From positions 1-26,165 of IMG/VR virus record IMGVR_UViG_3300022074_000331: a stretch of DNA of 26,165 nt, one strand, 5' to 3'. The stretch is from a virus. Shown piece after piece: positions 21,023-26,165 of this stretch (position 1 is its first letter; each line of letters starts with the position of its first letter). The translations under genes were made by a program, and so were the position numbers. The notes under the pieces are model-generated. The model worked only from the letters and a program-made list of their open reading frames with translations. It did no database searches and was not told the DNA's origin.

Positions 21023-21044
21023 GCTCTTAAAAAGGCTTGTTTTT

Positions 21045-21569
21045 TTAGCAAGTCTCAATTTGTTCGATGTTTTCGTCATAAACCTCTTCTAAATGTTCAC
21101 AAACATCTTTCCAAGATTTCTGCTTTTCGTGGTCTCTTTCTGCCCAAACACCATCTAGATTTTCATTGTCACATGCGAGGATAAAATTACTGTCCTCTTC
21201 TAGAGTGCCATAGCATAAAGTTGTGCCACCATTTTTTCTTTTGTAAGTATAGTCTATTTGTGTAGTAAATTTTTTAGTCACTTTCTCAGTCTCCCAATAT
21301 TGTTCAATGTCTCCATCAGACGTGATGTCTCTTGGACATTCAAACTGTTGATATAAAAGACGAGCATCTTTATGGATGCCCCTCTCTTTGATGTCTTGCT
21401 GACGTGGACTTAACTCTCCGTCTTCAGCAATACATTCGGGCGAAAGAGCAATAGCTATTTCTTCCCATTGCTCCCTTGCTCTTTCTTTAGTAATTGGATA
21501 AGAACCATTTAAATAGTTCCATCGTGGGTCTTGTTTTTCTCCATTGAAATTTATAAAAACTTTACTCAT
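21045..21569 (-). CDS. Hypothetical acidic protein
   Basis: A 174-residue soluble, acidic protein that I do not recognise. It has a Trp-rich composition and charged helices (MSKVFINFNGEKQDPRWNYL, ARLLYQQFECPRDITSDGDI, TKKFTTQIDYTYKRKNGGTT, KSWKDVCEHLEEVYDENIEQ). No membrane segment, signal or known motif. It is the last gene of the leftward early block, directly before the hairpin at 20990. It starts three bases after the previous stop. Codon use resembles its neighbours. Confidence 0.65.
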   Translation of the reverse strand: MSKVFINFNGEKQDPRWNYLNGSYPITKERAREQWEEIAIALSPECIAEDGELSPRQQDIKERGIHKDARLLYQQFECPRDITSDGDIEQYWETEKVTKKFTTQIDYTYKRKNGGTTLCYGTLEEDSNFILACDNENLDGVWAERDHEKQKSWKDVCEHLEEVYDENIEQIETC

Positions 21570-21572
21570 TGT

Positions 21573-21833
21573 CTAATCCTCATCAACATAAACAGTATCT
21601 AATTGACAATCCCCAAAGAACCATTGATCTAATTCCCCAAGAAATTTTTTAGATTTAGATGTGTGAAATACACTTCCGTTTGTAGGCTTTGTATTATTAA
21701 AGTCATCTTGAATTTCTTTCATTAACAGTTTAGCTTTTTCTTCAGCCTCTTCTTGAGAACTAGCCTCAATAGAAAAATTATTATCAAACCAAATGTTAAC
21801 GTCAAACTTGACTGTGTAATCTTTTTTACTCAT
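21573..21833 (-). CDS. Small hypothetical protein, DpnD/PcfM-like pattern
   Basis: An 86-residue acidic protein: MSKKDYTVKFDVNIWFDNNF, SIEASSQEEAEEKAKLLMKE. The pattern 'V-V------F-IEA-S-EEAEEKA--L' (two strands followed by an Ala/Glu helix) is common in small phage and plasmid proteins annotated as DpnD/PcfM-like or unknown. The start at 21833 (GGAGAG in front) overlaps the preceding stop as TAATG. No catalytic residues can be named. Confidence 0.6.
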   Translation of the reverse strand: MSKKDYTVKFDVNIWFDNNFSIEASSQEEAEEKAKLLMKEIQDDFNNTKPTNGSVFHTSKSKKFLGELDQWFFGDCQLDTVYVDED

Positions 21834-22048
21834 TACACTCTCCATCCAAGTACTAAGAAATCTATGTCTTCAAGGTTGGCTTTATCAAAGACTTGATCAG
21901 GCACATAGTCAGCAAGTGCGTGATGTGATTTACCACCAAACCAAGCACCACCAACGGCACTAGTTTCCATAGGTTGCCATCCTTTTTTCTTAATTAACTT
22001 TTCAAAGTCAGCTACAATTTTCTCTTCTGCTTTTGTATACTTACTCAT
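21833..22048 (-). CDS. Small hypothetical protein
   Basis: A 71-residue protein, MSKYTKAEEKIVADFEKLIK, then a Gly-rich middle (VGGAWFGGKSHHALADYVP) and an acidic hydrophobic end (LEDIDFLVLGWRV). ATG at 22048 has GAGGAGG six bases upstream; the ATG at 22054 sits directly against the ribosome binding site and is less likely. It overlaps both neighbours. Function unknown. Confidence 0.55.
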   Translation of the reverse strand: MSKYTKAEEKIVADFEKLIKKKGWQPMETSAVGGAWFGGKSHHALADYVPDQVFDKANLEDIDFLVLGWRV

Positions 22049-22232
22049 CTTCATCCTCCTCTTTATTTTTGTAGAATATTACGATTTGATCTATCTCTTC
22101 TCCTTTTGATATATCGCCCTTTCTTTCAGCGATAATATTCTCAAGGTCTTGAGTGTCTGCATACTTCCAATTTGTATGCCCTAAGATTTCTTCACATGCC
22201 TCATCTATGGCATCACTATGAAATCTACTCAT
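22041..22232 (-). CDS. Small acidic hypothetical protein
   Basis: A 63-residue acidic protein (MSRFHSDAIDEACEEILGHT to FYKNKEEDEDE). ATG at 22232 overlaps the preceding stop as TAATG with GGGAGA in front; the longer version starting at 22274 would overlap the previous gene further. The acidic DEDE-type tail could imitate DNA, a property seen in several anti-restriction and inhibitor proteins, but this is speculation. Function unknown. Confidence 0.5.
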   Translation of the reverse strand: MSRFHSDAIDEACEEILGHTNWKYADTQDLENIIAERKGDISKGEEIDQIVIFYKNKEEDEDE

Positions 22233-22456
22233 TATATTTTCTCCCTTACAGGTTTGACATCCATCTTGTTCCAAATGGATCGGTTGATTTTAAATTTGAT
22301 ATTATGGAATGGGACAAATACTCTGACCCATTTATGTCCGACTACTGCAAAGACATATCTAAGACCACTAAGTGGCAGTCTCATTTCACTCAAGTAGACA
22401 TGAAATAATTTTGCATTAGACCAAGACTTTTCTTTTGGTTTCTGTTTAAGCAACAT
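22232..22456 (-). CDS. Small basic hypothetical protein
   Basis: A 74-residue basic, aromatic protein: MLLKQKPKEKSWSNAKLFHV, SEMRLPLSGLRYVFAVVGHK, WVRVFVPFHNIKFKINRSIW. It is beta-prone with basic ends. ATG at 22456 lies inside the end of the previous gene (11-base overlap), and AAGGGG stands seven bases upstream. The stop forms TAATG with the next start. The overlap chain on both sides supports it as a real gene. Its function is unknown. Confidence 0.5.
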   Translation of the reverse strand: MLLKQKPKEKSWSNAKLFHVYLSEMRLPLSGLRYVFAVVGHKWVRVFVPFHNIKFKINRSIWNKMDVKPVREKI

Positions 22457-22751
22457 AGTCCGCCCCTTTCTCAGATCCAGGGAAGTAACCAAGTGGCATG
22501 ACATCATGCATTTGAGTTACATAAAGATCTTGCTGATCAAGAAACCTAAACGAAGTCCAATAGACATTAGCTTTAATGTTCTCTGAATTTTTAAAAATAT
22601 GAACATCAAAATACTTACCGTCATATTCAAAGAACTCCCATGTGTCTTGGAATTCTGTAGACTTGTTTATGGTATCTTGAACGAATGTCTTTATGTAATT
22701 TCTGAATTGTGGATGAGCATTATAATACTGTTCCATTTTACATTTAGGCAT
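22446..22751 (-). CDS. Hypothetical protein
   Basis: A 101-residue protein I do not recognise, rich in aromatic residues (MPKCKMEQYYNAHPQFRNYI, DTWEFFEYDGKYFDVHIFKN, NVYWTSFRFLDQQDLYVTQM). AAGGAG lies five bases before the ATG, and the TTGACAGACTAA leader element stands 22 bases upstream, so this gene probably begins a transcript or a regulated segment that runs to 21045. Function unknown. Confidence 0.6.
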   Translation of the reverse strand: MPKCKMEQYYNAHPQFRNYIKTFVQDTINKSTEFQDTWEFFEYDGKYFDVHIFKNSENIKANVYWTSFRFLDQQDLYVTQMHDVMPLGYFPGSEKGADYVA

Positions 22752-22854
22752 TGTTTCTCCTTTAGTCTGTCAACTAATAAATCGAGGAACTGCCTCGTCA
22801 GTATGTCTCAGTCACAAGACACAGACACCCAAGTAAACTTGGATGTTTCAACAT
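22752..22854 (-). promoter_or_regulatory. Leader with shared element and hairpins
   Basis: The gap contains, leftward, CCAAGT-TT-ACTTGG (22842-22829), then TGTCT/AGACA arms, CGAGG-CAGTT-CCTCG (about 22799-22785) followed by ATTTATT, and then TTGACAGACTAAA (22773-22761) and AAGGAG before the ATG at 22751. The CGAGG hairpin could terminate the upstream transcript; the last element is the shared leader. Confidence 0.45.
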
Positions 22855-23013
22855 TTACGATTTATTATTTTTCTCAAGATGGTGAACGATAAATTCAACA
22901 CGTTCATAGGCAGACATGTGGGTTTCTACACCATCCACATATGTGTCTGCCTTATATTCATAGTAATCTAGCTGATGCTTGAGATCATAGGCAACTTGAA
23001 GAATTTCTTCCAT
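22855..23013 (-). CDS. Small acidic helical protein (52 residues)
   Basis: ATG at 23013 overlaps the preceding stop (TAATG) with GGGAG upstream; the ORF ends at TAA 22857-22855. It encodes 52 residues, MEEILQVAYDLKHQLDYYEY, KADTYVDGVETHMSAYERVE and FIVHHLEKNNKS, two amphipathic helices. It is too short for usual gene callers but is well packed in the operon. Function unknown. Confidence 0.55.
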   Translation of the reverse strand: MEEILQVAYDLKHQLDYYEYKADTYVDGVETHMSAYERVEFIVHHLEKNNKS

Positions 23014-23246
23014 TAGCTATTCTCCCATTTCTCTATTTGATTAAGTAAACTTTCAGCACATTCATGTCTGCCCTCACAAATACCATCAGTACCATCAGTA
23101 AGAATTTCTTTACCATCAATGATAGGTTGCTGATGATTAACCTCAGATACCAACCATGATTTAATTTTATTAATGAAGGCATCTTTCTGATCTATTGCAG
23201 ACATAAGATTGTTTCGCTCTGTCTCAAGTGCTTTTATTCTATCCAT
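23013..23246 (-). CDS. Small coiled-coil hypothetical protein
   Basis: A 77-residue protein with an N-terminal coiled coil (MDRIKALETERNNLMSAIDQ, heptad Leu/Ile/Met spacing), a middle with polar loops (DGKEILTDGTDGICEGRHEC, two cysteines) and a C-terminal helix. GGGAGAAG stands before the ATG. It overlaps both neighbours by eight and one bases. Function unknown. Confidence 0.6.
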   Translation of the reverse strand: MDRIKALETERNNLMSAIDQKDAFINKIKSWLVSEVNHQQPIIDGKEILTDGTDGICEGRHECAESLLNQIEKWENS

Positions 23247-23652
23247 AAATCTTCTCCCTGTTCTCTGCCTGTGCAGTTAAGTTAAGAATAATAATGTTTT
23301 GATTTGTTTTAGGATCATGCTCATAAGTTAAAGCAATGATATCTCCTACCTTGGATTTCTTCTTGATAGATTGGATACTAAATCTTTTATCCCCTCTAGC
23401 TTTAGTCTTGTAGAAGTTGATCTTAGTTGGAGTATCAGATCCATTGAACCTAAAGACTGCTGACAAAGTCTGCTTGTCTCCATTCTTCATGGTCTTGTAG
23501 TTGATACCATATAAAGATGCGAACCTCTCGAATACACCACCATCGATATTGTTTTTATCCCACATGGTATAAGTTAGTTTTAAGTGTGGGAATTGTGGAT
23601 CAAGAGACTGAACCACATTAGTTTCTATTTCTGAATAGTTTTGCTTATTCAT
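23239..23652 (-). CDS. Stand-alone EcoRII-N/B3-like pseudobarrel protein (tentative)
   Basis: A 137-residue protein. Its C-terminal half reads TKINFYKTKARGDKRFSIQS, then IKKKSKVGDIIALTYEHD and IIILNLTAQ. The pattern 'T-I-FYK---RGD-RF-I--L----K-GDI--L' resembles the DNA-binding pseudobarrel (EcoRII N-terminal/B3-like) domain found in restriction enzymes and plant factors. No nuclease motif follows, so it would be the DNA-binding part alone. The start at 23652 has AAGGAAAG in front; the longer version starts inside the preceding gene. A role in sensing or masking modified sites would be possible. The domain call is a by-eye resemblance and may be wrong. Confidence 0.5.
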   Translation of the reverse strand: MNKQNYSEIETNVVQSLDPQFPHLKLTYTMWDKNNIDGGVFERFASLYGINYKTMKNGDKQTLSAVFRFNGSDTPTKINFYKTKARGDKRFSIQSIKKKSKVGDIIALTYEHDPKTNQNIIILNLTAQAENREKIYG

Positions 23653-24094
23653 TTTCTTTCCTTTCATAAAGTAAATATGATTTTAAGTTTTGTAGAATTG
23701 TATCGATCGCAGATATACTGCGAACACTTGGAATTCTAGACGGTAAATCCTCTTCCAAACTGACAGGTGTACCTGTTGATATGGATAAGGCTCTGATCCT
23801 CATTGAGACTTTTAATCTAAGATAGTCTGAAATACCTTTAGGTATATTTGTTCTACCGTTTAACCAATTTCTTACAACTTGGTCATTGACCTTGAACAAT
23901 CCACAGAGTTCTTTACTGGACATATCCAAAGCTAAAAGACAGACACGCAATTGATCAGACGTAATTGTTGTCTGTGTCTGTCTAATATCTTCAATTGGAA
24001 ATGCTTTGGTGTTACCTGCGTGAGTGGATTTTTTAGAAAATCTTTTCCTTAAAAGTTCATCGGGAACAGATGGAATTTTATTTTCTGTTTCCAT
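23645..24094 (-). CDS. HTH transcriptional regulator, XRE-like
   Basis: A 149-residue protein. Residues 55-107 form an XRE-type helix-turn-helix: SDQLRVCLLALDMSSKELCG, LFKVNDQVVRNWLNGRTNIP and KGISDYLRLKV. The N-terminal 50 residues are polar and basic, and the C-terminal 40 helical. ATG at 24094 has GGTGGAG in front and lies inside the end of the previous gene. Its position in the leftward early operon suggests control of early phage or host genes. It lacks a recognisable protease (LexA-like) domain. Confidence 0.7.
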   Translation of the reverse strand: METENKIPSVPDELLRKRFSKKSTHAGNTKAFPIEDIRQTQTTITSDQLRVCLLALDMSSKELCGLFKVNDQVVRNWLNGRTNIPKGISDYLRLKVSMRIRALSISTGTPVSLEEDLPSRIPSVRSISAIDTILQNLKSYLLYERKENE

Positions 24095-24302
24095 TGCTCC
24101 ACCTCTTAAAGGCAATCTCATTCTCAATGATAATGATAGGCAAGAAACATCCTACTAATATAAAGATAGATGCAATTGCCCACATTAACCAATCGCTTGG
24201 AGTTGATAATGCTATGTTGGTTTCAACCAGATCCAGAATTAAAAATCCAAATAAGAAATAAATTGCAGACATAATAATTAAAAATATTTTTGTCTTAGGC
24301 AT
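24078..24302 (-). CDS. Small two-helix membrane protein
   Basis: A 74-residue protein with two hydrophobic segments (about 5-24, KIFLIIMSAIYFLFGFLILD, and 39-60, LMWAIASIFILVGCFLPIII) and a basic C-terminus (FKRWSNGNRK). GGAGGTG lies six bases before the ATG. The hairpin-like topology suits superinfection-exclusion or holin-like proteins, but there is no further evidence. It overlaps the genes on both sides. Confidence 0.65.
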   Translation of the reverse strand: MPKTKIFLIIMSAIYFLFGFLILDLVETNIALSTPSDWLMWAIASIFILVGCFLPIIIIENEIAFKRWSNGNRK

Positions 24303-24870
24303 TTACACCTCCACTATTAAATTTAGTTGAAAGTGTATCTAAGTTTTGACTTATGATGGTTTTGGCATTGGCAAACTTATTAGTTACCTCTTGCCCTAGC
24401 TTTTCTTTAGCCATCCATCTTGGAAACTCAAAACAAATATCTTCACGACCTTTAAGATTATAAACCTTACGATTAATGATTTGAGATTTAGCAACCCAAA
24501 CATCAATTTCATTAGCAAACTTAACAAAGATAGCTTTCTCACTTTCTTTTATGAACTTGCCATAGATAAAAATGTCATCAGCTTTATGACTTTGTAAGAG
24601 ATTATTATTATCCAACATCGTGATTTCTTTGTTAGATAATGATCTTAAATGTTTAAGATTTTTCTTTTCAATCCAAAGAGGATTTAAATTTTCAAAAAGA
24701 AAATTCTCTCCATCTTTATCATAATCAACATGAAAACATTTTATAACGTCATCTTTATAAGCAGTCTTACCTCTCCAAACTGCAAAGACAAGGTTGCCTT
24801 TGTTTATTCTTTGTAATCTGCCTGTAGTGACCTCATACAAATTGAGTTCAGTTTTATTAGTATCATCCAT
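24295..24870 (-). CDS. Conserved phage protein with 'EVWxxKSQI-W-A-EKLG' domain
   Basis: A 191-residue protein. The C-terminal half carries SEKAIFVKFANEIDVWVAKSQI and CFEFPRWMAKEKLG, a pattern ('KA--V-F-NE--VW--KSQI ... P-WLA-EK-L') that recurs in short phage and bacterial proteins of unknown function. The N-terminal 90 residues are a separate beta-prone domain (LVFAVWRGKTAYKDDVIKCF). GAAAGGGG precedes the ATG and the TTGACAGACTAAACACACAA leader stands 38 bases upstream. Function unknown. Confidence 0.65.
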   Translation of the reverse strand: MDDTNKTELNLYEVTTGRLQRINKGNLVFAVWRGKTAYKDDVIKCFHVDYDKDGENFLFENLNPLWIEKKNLKHLRSLSNKEITMLDNNNLLQSHKADDIFIYGKFIKESEKAIFVKFANEIDVWVAKSQIINRKVYNLKGREDICFEFPRWMAKEKLGQEVTNKFANAKTIISQNLDTLSTKFNSGGVNA

Positions 24871-25016
24871 GATGATCCCCTTTCTTGTTTGTGTGTTTAG
24901 TCTGTCAACTAAGTGATATTAATTAGCTACCACGACATAAAAAAATATGTTTCGACCATGCTAAAGGTCTTATCAAGTGGCTTACAGGGGCAATCCTAAG
25001 ACTGCCCCCTAAGTAT
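24871..25016 (-). promoter_or_regulatory. Intergenic region with shared leader and GC-rich hairpin
   Basis: GGGGCA (24987-24992) and TGCCCC (25003-25008) give a stable 6-bp stem just after the CobT-like stop, without a leftward U-run. Then ACATA/TATGT around A-runs (about 24935-24951), and the full leader element TTGACAGACTAAACACACAA (24908-24889) before the next start. The first hairpin may end or process the CobT-like mRNA. Confidence 0.45.
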
Positions 25017-26165
25017 TTATTTTAGAATTTTGTTAAGTTCCTTAAGACCATTTGTGATCATGGTTTTAGCTGAACTTTCTACAATGTAGTGATCAAAGCA
25101 TCCATCAAAAGATTTGATGAACTGATCTTCCGCTCTTTTCCAACTTGGATCAACATCACTATAAAGTTTGTAATGTGTTAAGACCATGCCAATAACCTCA
25201 ATGCCCCACTTTGAAACAATCTCTTTAGCTTGTCTGCATTTTTCCACAGAGTTAGGAGTTCCATCAGTCACTATGATCATGACCTTTCGATCTTCTGATC
25301 TCTTAGCTAACCTTAGACCCTCACTCATCATGGCATCATGGGTGGGAGTACCACCATCAGACTTACCATGTTGGTATGCCACAAAGTGTTTAGATTTCAT
25401 CCAATGCTGATCATGATCTTTTAGGATGTAATAATCTTTATCATAACTACTTTTACCTGTGGCACAAAATAGAGGTGAATTTGAAAAGTTAGCACTAGGA
25501 AAACAACCCACAGAATATTTAACTTGAACTTTATGTAAGGCATTACCTAGAACTAAAGCTAAATTGATACTCTCTTGAGAATTGTTAATTAGATGCCTAC
25601 CAATTTTGCGAGATTTCATCGATGATGATGTATCAATCAATAAAGATACCGCAGTTTTAGTACCCGCTTGTTTCCAAGGCTGATGAAATATATTAGGTGT
25701 ATTAGTACATAATTTACCTAATTTTCTAGCATCAAGTTTGCCCCTGTCTCTATTTCTTTTAGAGCCATAACGATCGGGATTTTTTAGAATTCTAGCCAAA
25801 GTTTGAGAACAGTCAGACACATTTAATTTAGATACAATGTTACTAACTTTCTTAGCTTTAGTTTGAACCTTTTGATCTAGGTCTTCATCAGAACTATCAA
25901 CCATTTGCTCAGTCTCATAGCTTTTAGCCTTTAGAGGTTTATCATCAAGATCAACCTTTTTATTAGGATCATTATCAACATCATCCCTTAAAAAATCTTC
26001 TTTATTCTTAAATTCTTGATTACTCAAATCTATAGACATAGAACTTTCTGCATCATCTGATCCCTGTCTATCCATATCAACAGTATTTTGAGATGGTTTA
26101 GAATTTTCAGAACTATCAGCATCATCAGAACTATCAGCATCATCAGAACTATCAGCATCATCAGA
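25017..26165 (-). CDS. cobT-like: CobT-like VWA-domain protein, N-terminus beyond window
   Basis: An open frame continues past the window end, so this is a partial gene with at least 382 residues. The end nearest the window border is an acidic, Ser/Asp-rich linker, followed by a charged region and then the C-terminal VWA domain: GKLDARKLGKLC, TAVSLLIDTSSSM (MIDAS DxSxS), the SDGGTPTHDAM loop (MIDAS Thr) and VMIIVTDGTPNS (MIDAS Asp). The 'G-LDARKL' block and acidic linker before a VWA are those of CobT, the cobaltochelatase subunit, whose phage relatives usually pair with a CobS-like AAA+ ATPase. The partner would lie beyond the window. It may act as a chaperone or remodelling factor and not in B12 synthesis. 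Confidence 0.8.
   Translation of the reverse strand, partial: SDDADSSDDADSSDDADSSENSKPSQNTVDMDRQGSDDAESSMSIDLSNQEFKNKEDFLRDDVDNDPNKKVDLDDKPLKAKSYETEQMVDSSDEDLDQKVQTKAKKVSNIVSKLNVSDCSQTLARILKNPDRYGSKRNRDRGKLDARKLGKLCTNTPNIFHQPWKQAGTKTAVSLLIDTSSSMKSRKIGRHLINNSQESINLALVLGNALHKVQVKYSVGCFPSANFSNSPLFCATGKSSYDKDYYILKDHDQHWMKSKHFVAYQHGKSDGGTPTHDAMMSEGLRLAKRSEDRKVMIIVTDGTPNSVEKCRQAKEIVSKWGIEVIGMVLTHYKLYSDVDPSWKRAEDQFIKSFDGCFDHYIVESSAKTMITNGLKELNKILK
26112..26165 (-). repeat. In-frame 18-bp tandem repeat in the acidic linker
   Basis: ACTATCAGCATCATCAGA occurs three times without mismatch (26112-26129, 26130-26147, 26148-26165) and reaches the window edge, so more copies may follow. Leftward it encodes SDDADS repeats. 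It lies within the CobT-like reading frame, so copy number changes would lengthen or shorten the linker without a frameshift. Confidence 0.8.

Noticed and set aside
22172-22408. Rightward ORF antisense to the small leftward genes
   Set aside because: The leftward frames on the same DNA form a continuous chain with coupled starts and ribosome binding sites; this one has neither.
25017-26165. True cobaltochelatase for B12 synthesis by the phage
   Set aside because: No other cobalamin gene (CobN, CobS or ring-modifying enzymes) is visible in the window; the CobT-like fold alone does not prove chelatase activity.

Overview
The window is a contiguous piece of an AT-rich tailed-phage genome, most likely a temperate marine phage of an alphaproteobacterium. 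The evidence is a tail fibre and lysis module on one strand, an integrase with a tRNA-Leu(UAA)-derived attachment site, a family A DNA polymerase, an adenosylcobalamin-type ribonucleotide reductase, and many tiny basic proteins of types I know from marine (pelagiphage-like) genomes. A SAR11-like host is a guess from this resemblance and the low G+C. Phage genes lie on both sides of the attachment site, so the sequence looks like the free (attP) form and not an integrated prophage.

Layout. 1-5665 (+): end of the late region, with tail fibre proteins, a T7-type amidase, a gene-transfer-agent-type holin, and a train of small membrane or Lys/Arg-rich proteins with overlapping starts and stops. 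5645-7377 (-): small membrane protein, attP (6007-6044), tyrosine integrase, excisionase. 7438-7671 (+): a lone small HTH-like regulator facing the excisionase. 7673-15696 (-): nucleotide and replication block with a DUF3310-like protein, class II RNR, PolA, a conserved replication-associated protein, a Cas4/RecB-like nuclease with cluster cysteines, and a SNF2-type helicase. 15988-18809 (+): AEP-type primase, SF3 helicase, a ribbon-helix-helix-like protein, a conserved small protein. 18806-19690 (-): a zinc-binding small protein and a winged-helix protein. 19691-20296: 600 bp without genes, carrying an array of TTACTGTCA/TGACAGTAA sites and a perfect 29-bp inverted repeat, the best candidate for an origin or master operator. 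20297-20979 (+): RuvC-like resolvase and zinc ribbon protein. 21045-26165 (-): a chain of small unknown genes, probably early host-takeover functions, led by a CobT-like VWA protein that runs off the window end.

How it fits together. The phage has a full replication set (PolA, primase, SF3 helicase, SNF2 helicase, nuclease, resolvase) and makes dNTPs with a B12-dependent RNR. The winged-helix gene next to the repeat array looks like an initiator or regulator acting on it. Several leftward genes share a leader element with a TTGACAGA core, which overlaps in sequence with the array repeat (shared TGACAG). This suggests one DNA- or RNA-level regulatory circuit across the early genes. A hairpin before 18967 combines a terminator-like U-run with the ribosome binding site of the next gene.

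Most functions are inferred from motifs read by eye. No database search or folding program was run.
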